Assembly: GCA_028867735.1 (NCBI GenBank) | Contig: JAGWFW010000002.1 | Location: forward strand, 1-64,000 | Length of the DNA stretch: 64,000 bases | Reading direction: 5' to 3' | From: Nitrososphaerota archaeon | Lineage (GTDB): Archaea > Thermoproteota > Nitrososphaeria > Nitrososphaerales > Nitrosopumilaceae | Shown: in pieces, positions 31,183-39,688 of the stretch | Numbering within the stretch: position 1 is the first letter of the stretch | Layout of the letters: each line of letters opens with the position of its first letter | Translations under genes and position numbers: made by a program | Notes under the pieces: generated by a model | Told to the model about the DNA's origin: nothing | What the model saw: only the letters and a program-made list of their open reading frames with translations | The model's database searches: none

Positions 31183-31578
31183 TTGGTTAAAGAATTCAAG
31201 TATCGCGGCATGTCAGTAGAAGAACTGCAGGGACTCTCGCTTGAAAAGTTATTTACGCTGCTGCCCGCGCGTGCAAGAAGATCGTTGACAAGGGGAATCA
31301 CAGACGGCAAAAGAAAATTGCTTGAGGAGACAAAACTTGCCAAGGCAGGAAAACTGAAGACTCCAATCAAAACCCATCTTAGAGATGTGATAATTTTGCC
31401 ATACATGGTTGGCATAAACATTAGCGTATTTTCCGGTAAAGAGTTTCTAGCAGTTGATATCAAACCAGAGATGGTGGGACACTATCTTGGAGAGTTTGCC
31501 ATGACAAACAAAAGAGTCGTTCACGGAGCACCTGGTGTGGGAGCATCAAGGTCCAGTCTGTACGTCCCGTTAAAGTGA
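31183..31578 (+). CDS. rps19: Ribosomal protein uS19
   Basis: LPARARRSLTRGI...HLRDVIILPYMVG...GHYLGEFAMTNKRVVHGAPGVGASRSS. Confidence 0.94.
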   Translation: MVKEFKYRGMSVEELQGLSLEKLFTLLPARARRSLTRGITDGKRKLLEETKLAKAGKLKTPIKTHLRDVIILPYMVGINISVFSGKEFLAVDIKPEMVGHYLGEFAMTNKRVVHGAPGVGASRSSLYVPLK

Positions 31579-31583
31579 TTTTC

Positions 31584-32039
31584 ATGCATTTTGAATATTC
31601 CTTTCAAAATTATGACAAGACGCGACATGTTAGGGCCTCTTTGAGGGAAAAGACAATATCCCACAAGCATGCACGCGAAATTGCAGTTTCAATAAAGGGA
31701 ATGTCAATTGAAAAGGCAAGAAACTATCTGCAGGCAGTTGTCAATCTAGAGCGAGCAGTGCCATTTCGAAGGTACAACAACGAGGTAGGCCACAAGTCAG
31801 ACACCGGCGTCATGTCTGGAAGATACCCAAAAAAAGCAGCCACAGAATTTTCACGCTTACTTGACAACTTGGAATCAAATGCAGAATACAAAGGAATGGA
31901 TCTTGACAGATTAAAGATAATCAATGCGACAGTTCACAAGGGCAGAAAGATTGAAAGATTTACTCCTCGTGCACAAGGTAGGGCAACACCAAAGATTGAC
32001 ATTTTGACACACGTCGAGCTTGTAGCTCAGGAGCTTTGA
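31584..32039 (+). CDS. rpl22: Ribosomal protein uL22
   Basis: [24 protein letters not shown] ... [12 protein letters not shown]. Confidence 0.93.
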   Translation: MHFEYSFQNYDKTRHVRASLREKTISHKHAREIAVSIKGMSIEKARNYLQAVVNLERAVPFRRYNNEVGHKSDTGVMSGRYPKKAATEFSRLLDNLESNAEYKGMDLDRLKIINATVHKGRKIERFTPRAQGRATPKIDILTHVELVAQEL

Positions 32040-32040
32040 C

Positions 32041-32826
32041 ATGTCATCAGTAAAAAACGTGATTAAAGACAGCTACAAACTGATGCTTTTGAAAGATTAT
32101 CTCAGAGTTGCAATAAAAGAAGCAGGATTTTCAGGTGTCGACATTCAGAAAACACCAACAGGTACCAGAGTGGGACTGCATGTTACAAGACCCGGCATTG
32201 TAATCGGAAGAAAAGGGAGCGGAATCCGAGACCTTACCAAAGTTTTGGAAAAAGACTTTGGCCTCAAGAGCCCACAAATTTCTGTAATTGAAATCCCTCG
32301 TCCAGAACTTGAACCAAGTGTCATGTGTAACAGAATGTCACAGCACCTTGCACGTGGAACTGCATTCAGGCGAGCAGTCATGTGGACCCTGCAGACAATA
32401 ATGGAGGCAGGCGCCATGGGTGTGCAAATCACAATATCTGGAAAGCTCAGAGGAGAACGTTCATCATTTGAAAAACACAGCAAAGGCATCTTGCCACGAG
32501 CTGGATATCAGGCAGGAATAATAGTATCAGAAGACATTGTACATGTAGAGACCAAGATGGGTCTAATCGGCATTAGAATCAGAATTGCACGAAAAGAGAA
32601 ATTCGTACCAGAATTTGAAATGAAGGCACGAAAAGAGGTTGTAGCAAAGAAAATCGTAGAACCTCTACTGGAAGAGAAGGAAGGGAAGGAAGACGAGGTA
32701 GAAGTGCTAGACGAATCCAAAATTGATCCCAGTAAACCACGTACGGAAAGTGAAGCAGTAGCGATTGAAGAGAAACTCATCGAGACAGTTGAAACATTTG
32801 AGGAAGTAGAGGAGGAACTCAAGTAA
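32041..32826 (+). CDS. rps3: Ribosomal protein uS3
   Basis: KH domain [16 protein letters not shown]; acidic C-terminal extension. Confidence 0.95.
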   Translation: MSSVKNVIKDSYKLMLLKDYLRVAIKEAGFSGVDIQKTPTGTRVGLHVTRPGIVIGRKGSGIRDLTKVLEKDFGLKSPQISVIEIPRPELEPSVMCNRMSQHLARGTAFRRAVMWTLQTIMEAGAMGVQITISGKLRGERSSFEKHSKGILPRAGYQAGIIVSEDIVHVETKMGLIGIRIRIARKEKFVPEFEMKARKEVVAKKIVEPLLEEKEGKEDEVEVLDESKIDPSKPRTESEAVAIEEKLIETVETFEEVEEELK

Positions 32827-33029
32827 TGACAAGACTGAAGATGAAGACTTTGCGTGAGCTTAATGAAACCGACCTAAAAGACAGACTTGACCAGCTGCGC
32901 TCTGAACTTACAAAGCTTAGAATCGAGTCATCAAAAGGAACCCTTCGAAAGGACAGCGGAAAGGTAAAACCAACGCGAAGAGACATTGCAAGAGTGCTGA
33001 CAAGACTAAACGAGTTGAAGAAAAAATGA
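32826..33029 (+). CDS. rpl29: Ribosomal protein uL29
   Basis: LRELNETDLKDRLDQLRSELTKLRIES ... RRDIARVLTRLNE. Confidence 0.92.
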   Translation: MTRLKMKTLRELNETDLKDRLDQLRSELTKLRIESSKGTLRKDSGKVKPTRRDIARVLTRLNELKKK

Positions 33030-33292
33030 TGACACAAGACAACATTGCATCACATGAATTAATTGGACTATACACAGAAATCATCCAGTCTGAAAACACA
33101 CAGATTGTTGGCGTATCTGGAAAAATTGTAGACGAAACAAAATTCATGTTTACACTTGACACCAAAAAAGGGTTCAAAAAGTTCCCAAAAGAGTCTACGC
33201 AGTGGAAGTTTGTCTTTAATGGCGATACGGCTCAAATAGATGGAACTAAATTAACCAAGAGATCATACGAAAGAATGGGAGTAAAGGCATGA
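33026..33292 (+). CDS. rnp1: RNase P protein component 1 (Rpp29/Pop4)
   Basis: HELIGLYTEIIQSENTQIVGVSGKIVDETKFMFTL; located between uL29 and uS17 as in many archaea. Confidence 0.88.
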   Translation: MMTQDNIASHELIGLYTEIIQSENTQIVGVSGKIVDETKFMFTLDTKKGFKKFPKESTQWKFVFNGDTAQIDGTKLTKRSYERMGVKA

Positions 33293-33612
33293 CTAGAAAC
33301 ATTGGACTTCAGGTAACCGCACCTAAATCGGAATGCAAAGACGATGATTGCCCGTTCCACGGTACTCTGAGCATAAGGGGAAAACTAATTCAAGGCAAAG
33401 TAGTCAGCGCCAAGGCTCCAAAAATGGTCGTAGTGCAACAAGAGGCTCCAAAATTTGTTCCAAAATACAAAAGATATGCACGTAGCCAAAGCAAGATTCA
33501 TGCTCACAGACCTCTTTGCATCGATCTCAAAGAGGGAGACATAGTATTGACAGCAGAGTGCAGACCTCTATCAAAGAGTGTATCATTTGTGGTAGTGGAG
33601 GTTGTGTCATAA
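33289..33612 (+). CDS. rps17: Ribosomal protein uS17
   Basis: CPFHGTLSIRGKL ... RYARSQSKIHAHRP ... CRPLSKSVSFVVVE. Confidence 0.92.
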   Translation: MTRNIGLQVTAPKSECKDDDCPFHGTLSIRGKLIQGKVVSAKAPKMVVVQQEAPKFVPKYKRYARSQSKIHAHRPLCIDLKEGDIVLTAECRPLSKSVSFVVVEVVS

Positions 33613-34049
33613 TGGCGGCAACAAAAAGTCGTGCAGTATCTGCAAAGGGTGTACAAGAATTTAGGCCATATGTTACAAGGCCTCTTCCACTTGGAGCCCA
33701 AGTCGTATGTGCAGACAATACTGGAGCCAAGATACTGGAAATTGTAATGGTGCAAAAGACAAAGACCAGAGTGGCAAGATATCCTTCTGCAGCAGTAGGA
33801 GATTTTGTGAACGTTGTAGTTAAGAAAGGTCCGGGTGAGCTTAGAGGACAAATATTTGGCGCAGTGGTGATTCGACAAAAATATGCAATTCGAAGATTAA
33901 GCGGTGTTAGAGTAACATTTGAGGATAATGCGGCAGTGCTTGTCACCCCAGAAGGTGAAATCAAGGGAACCGAGATCAAAGGTCCGGTTGCAGTAGAGGC
34001 ATCAGAAAAGTGGCCAAGGATAGCAAACCTGGCGTCCATGGTGGTATAA
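33612..34049 (+). CDS. rpl14: Ribosomal protein uL14
   Basis: ATG at 33612; LPLGAQVVCADNTGAKILEIV. Confidence 0.93.
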   Translation: MAATKSRAVSAKGVQEFRPYVTRPLPLGAQVVCADNTGAKILEIVMVQKTKTRVARYPSAAVGDFVNVVVKKGPGELRGQIFGAVVIRQKYAIRRLSGVRVTFEDNAAVLVTPEGEIKGTEIKGPVAVEASEKWPRIANLASMVV

Positions 34050-34050
34050 A

Positions 34051-34602
34051 ATGAAGCCAACAACTGTACGACACCGAATGATATACATCGCACCGCTGCA
34101 TCTTGCAAGCAAGCAACTGGCAGCTCCTCTGTCTGACGAACTACAGGAAAAATATCATCAAAACAGTGCACGCGTAATTGAAGGCGACAGCGTCAAGGTG
34201 CTAAGAGGTGAGTTCAAAGGAATTGAAGGCAAGGTTACCAGTGTATCAACATTAAAACGCGGGGTTGCAATAGAGGGAATAAAACGTGAAAAACTCAAGG
34301 GAGGAAACGTGGACATTTACATTCATCCATCAAAAGTAATGATTACTACATTAAATCTTGAAGACAAGTGGAGGCAGGGCAGGCTTGAGGGACAAAAACC
34401 AAAGACTGTAAAACAAAAGCCTGCAGAAGAACCAAAAGAGGCCGCAAAACCAAAAGAGCAACCAAAGGAAAGTACACCCAAAGAAAGTACGCCAAAGGAG
34501 AGCGCACCAAAGGAAAAGCCAAAACAAAAAGAAACAAAAGCAGCTAAAAAAACCGAAAAGACAGAGAAAAAATCTCCAAAAACAAAAAAGAGTGATAAAT
34601 AA
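34051..34602 (+). CDS. rpl24: Ribosomal protein uL24 with Lys/Pro-rich C-terminal tail
   Basis: KOW motif EGDSVKVLRGEFKGIEGKV; low-complexity KESTPKESTPKESAPKEKPK tail. Confidence 0.93.
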   Translation: MKPTTVRHRMIYIAPLHLASKQLAAPLSDELQEKYHQNSARVIEGDSVKVLRGEFKGIEGKVTSVSTLKRGVAIEGIKREKLKGGNVDIYIHPSKVMITTLNLEDKWRQGRLEGQKPKTVKQKPAEEPKEAAKPKEQPKESTPKESTPKESAPKEKPKQKETKAAKKTEKTEKKSPKTKKSDK

Positions 34603-35318
34603 TGGTAAGCATAGCAGGAAGTAAGAAACTAAAAAGACAGATGGCCCCGCTTTTCTGGGGAATAACAAGAAAGGACAAGAGATTTGTTGTCACAGTAAAG
34701 CCAGGCGGTCACAAAAAAAGTATCTCCATACCTACTGCCGTCTTTGTGCGTGATACGCTAAAGCTTGCAACCACGCTTAGGGAAACCAAGTCTGTCATAT
34801 ATGGCGGAAAGATAAAAGTGGACGGCATTGTTCGCAAGTCCCTTCACCATGGAATAGGGCTCATGGATGTGGTAGAGCTAGAGGGAGTGCCGGAAGTTTA
34901 CAGGCTTGTTCCAAAAGACCTTACCGTTCTGCAACCAATAACAATTAACGCATCTGAAAAGGCAAAGAAACTGCTCAAGGTGACAAGAAAGGTAACAATC
35001 AAGGGCAAGAAAACACAGCTTGGCTTCCACGACGGAAGAATTCTAATATCTGACGCCAAAGTCAGCGTGGGGGATACATGCCTGGTCCAGGTTCCAGAAA
35101 CAAAGATAGTTGACATTATAAAACTCGAGAAAGGTGTGCAGGTAATCGTAACAAGCGGAGTTAACGCGGGAAAGATGGGGCGAGTGGCAGAGATGGAGGC
35201 AGGAACATTCGTTCTTCCAAAAAGAGCATTAGTTGATATTGATGATAGGCAAATTGAAATTCCGTCCGAGTCTATAATGGCAGTCGGAAAGGACAAACCA
35301 GTAATACAAATCCAGTGA
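34602..35318 (+). CDS. rps4e: Ribosomal protein eS4
   Basis: KKLKRQMAPLFWGITRKDKRFVVTVKPGGHKK. Confidence 0.94.
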   Translation: MVSIAGSKKLKRQMAPLFWGITRKDKRFVVTVKPGGHKKSISIPTAVFVRDTLKLATTLRETKSVIYGGKIKVDGIVRKSLHHGIGLMDVVELEGVPEVYRLVPKDLTVLQPITINASEKAKKLLKVTRKVTIKGKKTQLGFHDGRILISDAKVSVGDTCLVQVPETKIVDIIKLEKGVQVIVTSGVNAGKMGRVAEMEAGTFVLPKRALVDIDDRQIEIPSESIMAVGKDKPVIQIQ

Positions 35319-35848
35319 TAGTAAACATGTCTCAAAAAATAGAATCTCCAATGAAAAAGATAACGGTGGCAAAGGTAGTGCTAAACATGGGCGTAGGCAA
35401 ATCAGGAGAACCAATCGAGCGGGCCAAGCGCGCACTAGAACAAATATCAGGACAAAAGCCATCCCCTAGAGCAGCCAAAGCAACACAACGAGACTGGGGA
35501 GTGCACAAGGGCGAACCAATTGGTGTTGCAGTAACCCTAAGAAAAGAGCCTGCAATTGCGTTGATAAAAAGACTGTTTACTGCCAAGGGAAGCCAGATCA
35601 AGGGCTCTTCATTTGACAATTTTGGAAATATTTCTTTTGGAATACGCGAACACATTGATATTCCAGGCGTAAAGTATGACCCAAACATTGGAATTGTAGG
35701 ACTGAATATCTCGATATCTTTGACAAGGCCGGGATTTAACATTAGAATAAGAAGCAAGCACAAGGCAAGCGTTGGACATGGCCACACCATAACTGCCGAT
35801 GACGCCAAGGCATACCTGTCGCAGACGTTTGGCATCCAGGTGGTATAA
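35315..35848 (+). CDS. rpl5: Ribosomal protein uL5
   Basis: SPMKKITVAKVVLNMGVGKSGEP. Confidence 0.94.
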   Translation: MIVNMSQKIESPMKKITVAKVVLNMGVGKSGEPIERAKRALEQISGQKPSPRAAKATQRDWGVHKGEPIGVAVTLRKEPAIALIKRLFTAKGSQIKGSSFDNFGNISFGIREHIDIPGVKYDPNIGIVGLNISISLTRPGFNIRIRSKHKASVGHGHTITADDAKAYLSQTFGIQVV

Positions 35849-35850
35849 AC

Positions 35851-36030
35851 ATGGCAAAGAACCGCGATTACAAGATTACGGGAAGAAAAGAGCACAAGTT
35901 TGGCAAGGGTTCTAGATGGTGCAAAAGATGCGGTGATTACAATGCTGTCATTCAAAAATATGATTTAATACTGTGCAGACGATGCTTCAGAGAAGTGGCA
36001 AATTCATTGGGGTTTAACAAATTTAGGTGA
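35851..36030 (+). CDS. rps14: Ribosomal protein uS14 (59 aa)
   Basis: MAKNRDYKITGRKEHKFGKGSRWCKRCGDYNAVIQKYDLILCRRCFREVANSLGFNKFR*; not in ORF track. Confidence 0.93.
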   Translation: MAKNRDYKITGRKEHKFGKGSRWCKRCGDYNAVIQKYDLILCRRCFREVANSLGFNKFR

Positions 36031-36034
36031 TAGT

Positions 36035-36427
36035 ATGCCGGCAACCAATATCCTAGCAAACATGTTTGTTACGCTGTACAACAGTGAGGCCAGAAGGAAG
36101 GGAGACTGTGTGGTGCTACCAACGTCAAAACTTGCAACCGAGGTACTCAAGACTCTGCAAAACCACAACTACATTGGAGAGTTTGAACACGTAGACGACA
36201 AAAAGGGCGGCAAGTTCAAAATACAACTGCTGGCGAAGATAAACAAGTGCGGTGCAATCACGCCAAGATTCAAGGTAAGCAAGGACGGATATGCAAAATG
36301 GGAGCAGCAGTATCTGCCATCATATTCTAGGGGAATGCTGATTGTTACAACAAACCAGGGTGTAATGTCGCACCATGATGCCATGAACAAGGGAATAGGA
36401 GGATTGTTGGTGGGATATGTCTACTGA
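36035..36427 (+). CDS. rps8: Ribosomal protein uS8
   Basis: MPATNILANMFVTLYNSEAR ... SRGMLIVTTNQGVMSHHDA. Confidence 0.94.
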   Translation: MPATNILANMFVTLYNSEARRKGDCVVLPTSKLATEVLKTLQNHNYIGEFEHVDDKKGGKFKIQLLAKINKCGAITPRFKVSKDGYAKWEQQYLPSYSRGMLIVTTNQGVMSHHDAMNKGIGGLLVGYVY

Positions 36428-36974
36428 GCAAGTCGAGATACACGAGACAACAATTGAGATACCGGACAAGGTAAAGGTATCTGAAAGCCACAAGATCTTG
36501 CACGTGGAAGGCCCTCTTGGAAAGACAAGAAAGAATTTCAAGAAAATCCCAATCGACCTCAAGATTGAGGGCAAAAACATTGTTCTAAAATCCCTTGGTA
36601 CGCGCAAGAGGGACTATGCAATATTCAAGACTGCGGAATCTCTTGTCAGAACCATAATCAAGGGAGTCCAGACGGGATACACATTCAAGATGAAGATAGT
36701 CTATGCACACTTTCCAATCACAGTCAAGGTAAAGGACGGGCACGTGCATGTGGAGAATTTCCAGGGAGAGCGTGCTGCCAGAGTCTCAAAAATATTTGGA
36801 GATACCAAAGTTGTGGCAAAGGGAGATGACGTTCTGATCACGGGCTCTGTCCTGACAGATGTCTCTCAAACAGCTGCCAGTCTCCAGCAAAACACCAAAG
36901 TCAAAAACAAAGACTCGCGAGTTTTTCTTGACGGAATTTATCTTTTTGAAAAACATGACGGAATAGAAAAATAA
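36417..36974 (+). CDS. rpl6: Ribosomal protein uL6
   Basis: VEGPLGKTRKNF ... FPITVKVKDGHVHVENFQGER. Confidence 0.93.
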   Translation: MSTEQVEIHETTIEIPDKVKVSESHKILHVEGPLGKTRKNFKKIPIDLKIEGKNIVLKSLGTRKRDYAIFKTAESLVRTIIKGVQTGYTFKMKIVYAHFPITVKVKDGHVHVENFQGERAARVSKIFGDTKVVAKGDDVLITGSVLTDVSQTAASLQQNTKVKNKDSRVFLDGIYLFEKHDGIEK

Positions 36975-37019
36975 CATCAGCAAGAATTAAATCGGCTTAT
37001 CCTACGAACAAAGTCTGTT

Positions 37020-37093
37020 GCCGCCCTAGCTCAGCGTGGTAGAGCAGCTGACTGTTAATCAGCGGGTCGTCAGTTCAAGTCTGACGGGTGGCG
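37020..37093 (+). tRNA. tRNA-Asn(GTT)
   Basis: GCCGCCCTAGCTCAGCGTGGTAGAGCAGCTGACTGTTAATCAGCGGGTCGTCAGTTCAAGTCTGACGGGTGGCG; acceptor GCCGCCC/GGGTGGC, anticodon GTT. Confidence 0.94.
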
Positions 37094-37100
37094 CTTTAAT

Positions 37101-37126
37101 ATTTCTAAATTCGAGTTTTGAAACAT
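37101..37126. repeat. Palindromic element copy A
   Basis: ATTTCTAAATTCGAGTTTTGAAACAT. Confidence 0.7.
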
Positions 37127-37180
37127 TGTTTTTCTTACCTGCAGTGCAGTTATGGTTGATTCGTATCATTACAATAATAT

Positions 37181-37206
37181 ATTTCTAAATTCGAATTGTG
37201 AAAGAT
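37181..37206. repeat. Palindromic element copy B
   Basis: ATTTCTAAATTCGAATTGTGAAAGAT, about 90 bp upstream of 37295 gene. Confidence 0.75.
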
Positions 37207-37294
37207 TATGATACGATCACAGTTTGGTTCATTCTATTAGACTGTATAGATCTAATACTGATCGCTACATACTCACATATGCAGGAGGTCCGCA

Positions 37295-37570
37295 TTGGCC
37301 AGAACAAGACGCGCAAATAGGTATTGCGTGGATTGTGGGGGAAGGCTAGTTTACTATCCCCGCCTTTCAAACCCAAAAGCTCCAAACGAGTACAGGGTGC
37401 TGGTTTATGCATGTCCCGACTGCACTAAAGATTTTGATAAACCAAAGATGTTCTCAATAAGACGAAACGTGGTAGAAGAGCCGATAGAGACTGTAGAAAT
37501 AGAGATAGTCCAGGCAAGGGAAAAGGTTCCTCAACCAATAAAAACAGTCAAGGTGCTTCTTGCAGACTAG
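37295..37570 (+). CDS. Zinc-ribbon protein
   Basis: MARTRRANRYCVDCGGRLVYY...LVYACPDCTKDF. Confidence 0.75.
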   Translation: MARTRRANRYCVDCGGRLVYYPRLSNPKAPNEYRVLVYACPDCTKDFDKPKMFSIRRNVVEEPIETVEIEIVQAREKVPQPIKTVKVLLAD

Positions 37571-37609
37571 CAAAAAGCCCCAGTATTGCCATGTTAAACT
37601 AAATCCAGC

Positions 37610-37933
37610 ATGCGTGTCTTTTTTACTCCAAAACTTGAAAATCTGCTTGAAAAAATAGAGCTGAGTGATTGGAGGCAAAGACTGCGCGAGCCACTGACAC
37701 ACAGCGAGCAATCCTTGTCTGACAACTGGAAATATTGTGCACTCGGGGAGAGAATACGAAAAGAGGGCAAAGGCCTTGATAAAGTAAAGGACCTGACCCC
37801 AGAGGCCATAAAATTGGGATTTAGTTTTTCTACTGCGGTAAAAAGAAGGGACAGTACTGCGGCTTTGGAGATTTTGGAGCAAATTGAAAAATTGCCATCA
37901 ATCTGGCGCAGCTCGTCTGAACCTACTCCATAG
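37610..37933 (+). CDS. Hypothetical protein
   Basis: 107 aa ORF. Confidence 0.5.
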   Translation: MRVFFTPKLENLLEKIELSDWRQRLREPLTHSEQSLSDNWKYCALGERIRKEGKGLDKVKDLTPEAIKLGFSFSTAVKRRDSTAALEILEQIEKLPSIWRSSSEPTP

Positions 37934-38346
37934 GCCGTTTTTTCACATCTTTTTGATATTTGGGGAGAGGGACTTGAACACAAGTATCTTTCAAAATGGG
38001 TAATTTTTGAAAATATTGGGGCACAGTAAAGTGGATCAAAAAAGGGTATTTTTCACGCAAAAATCTTGCCAAAAACAGGGGTTTAGCTTTTGTTCGCGAC
38101 CAAATGAGAGATTCAAACTCTTGCTGGGCAATGGGGGTGTTTTGGCCCTTGGCTGCCATATGCACGCACAAATGTTAAACCCCCCCTGAAAATCGTGTTT
38201 TTTGAAAAAATCACGTTCTTCGTGGCACGTGGAAAATAAGCAGGGGTTTAACCTTCAAGCATGAATTTTAAAAAACGGGATTTTGTGAAAAAAGTCCATT
38301 TAAAACCATTTTATTTTGATCGCAGGCCTGATTCTGGCCTGGTTTT

Positions 38347-38499
38347 GTGCCAAATAGGGGGGTAAAAATAACCCCAAAACATGCCAAAGAACTGAAAATG
38401 GTTCTATGCCACAAATGCTCTGACGAAAAGCACGGGGAGTGCATGGGAAAGGCAGGCATGTTTGACTGCGACTGTGAACTATGCAAGGTACAAAACTAG
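38347..38499 (+). CDS. Small Cys-rich protein (50 aa)
   Basis: VPNRGVKITPKHAKELKMVLCHKCSDEKHGECMGKAGMFDCDCELCKVQN*; GTG start, or ATG at 38398. Confidence 0.5.
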   Translation: MPNRGVKITPKHAKELKMVLCHKCSDEKHGECMGKAGMFDCDCELCKVQN

Positions 38500-38552
38500 G
38501 ACAAGTCTTGCTCCAAACCTACACTGAACTGCTTATATCAAATATTTGGTAG

Positions 38553-38921
38553 ATGAAATCCGTGCCAGATATTGATGATGTGACAAAGGCAAAGATAGTG
38601 CAGATGATTCTGGATGGTACCACAGAAGATGCCCTTGAAAAGCTAAGCGAGATTTACCGGGTAGAAGCGCCGGAAATAACAGTTGGCACAATCAAACGGA
38701 AAAGAAGGACTGTCTATGCGGTATATGTTCCAGCCGAAAAGAAGATTTATGCACTAAACTCTGACATTTTTCGCAACCCGTTTGTCATACTGCACGAGTA
38801 TTATCACCACATCCGCTCAAAGCTTGGGGTGCACAGGGGCTCGGAAAGACACGCCAACATGTATGCTCAAGAGTTCATAGAATCCTATGCCAGAATGGCA
38901 AAGTCCAGAACGGAAACATAG
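38553..38921 (+). CDS. HExxH-containing (zincin-like) hypothetical protein
   Basis: FVILHEYYHHIRSKLG contains H-E-Y-Y-H. Confidence 0.7.
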   Translation: MKSVPDIDDVTKAKIVQMILDGTTEDALEKLSEIYRVEAPEITVGTIKRKRRTVYAVYVPAEKKIYALNSDIFRNPFVILHEYYHHIRSKLGVHRGSERHANMYAQEFIESYARMAKSRTET

Positions 38922-38992
38922 GTTAGGATTTTTTGGATCTTTGCTATTTGGGTATTGAATCTGGCGATTGTCTCAAGTTTCAGGGGTTGGAA

Positions 38993-39175
38993 TCATGCTA
39001 TTGCTTCTGCCTCTATTTCCACAAGTATTTCGGGATCTATGAACTGATTTACCTCTACCATTGTACAAGTGGGTCTTATCTTATCAAAAAATTCTGAATG
39101 TGCTTTTGCAATCTTCTTCCAATCTTTGATATTGGCTGAAATCCTCACCTGCACCACATTTTCCAAACTCGTTCT
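38993..39175 (-). pseudogene. RidA family C-terminal remnant
   Basis: Reverse complement reads IYDRTSLENVVQVRISANIKDWKKIAKAHSEFFDKIRPTCTMVEVNQFIDPEILVEIEAEAIA*; stop codon upstream, no N-terminal half. Confidence 0.7.
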
Positions 39176-39330
39176 ATCATAAATCTAGTCTAATTCCTAC
39201 TTCTGGTGGTGTCTTTTTGCTGTTAATGTACTCTCGGGAAATTATCGTGAATCATAGTACAATGAATTCATGATACGAATTTTAAACTAAAACAACGCAT
39301 GTTTTTACCCTTACACTAATTAGGAACAAT

Positions 39331-39356
39331 ATTTCAAAATTCGAATATGGAAAGGT
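39331..39356. repeat. Palindromic element copy C
   Basis: ATTTCAAAATTCGAATATGGAAAGGT; overlaps ATG of 39347 gene. Confidence 0.6.
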
Positions 39357-39688
39357 ATGAAATCAAGATCTTGGTGTCAAAAAAGCCCACCGATTCACAG
39401 TCTAGGAAAATCCAGGAACACTTTATGGAAATGCCACTTGAAGAGATACTGGCAGGACTAAACTTTGCAAAAAACAGGTGGAAGGCAAAGGACGCCGGAG
39501 TCCTAAAGGTAGGAAGAAAAAGCATAATCAAAAAAGAGATCCATTCTATTACGTCCGAGCAGGCGCAGTGGAGGCTCAAAAACTGGAAGATGATGATAGC
39601 AAATTACAGAAGACTGGGGTACAGTTATCCTACAATATCTCGAATCAAGAAAATACTGGTTGACCTGAGCAAGAAAAAGTCTAGATAG
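39347..39688 (+). CDS. Hypothetical basic protein
   Basis: 113 aa ORF, convergent with cdvB. Confidence 0.65.
   Translation: MERYEIKILVSKKPTDSQSRKIQEHFMEMPLEEILAGLNFAKNRWKAKDAGVLKVGRKSIIKKEIHSITSEQAQWRLKNWKMMIANYRRLGYSYPTISRIKKILVDLSKKKSR

Noticed and set aside
33527-34171. 214 aa antisense ORF across uS17/uL14/uL24
   Set aside because: Opposite three conserved ribosomal genes
34346-34668. Long antisense ORFs over the uL24 tail
   Set aside because: Reverse reading of a low-complexity Lys/Pro-rich coding tail; Phe/Leu-rich product has no support
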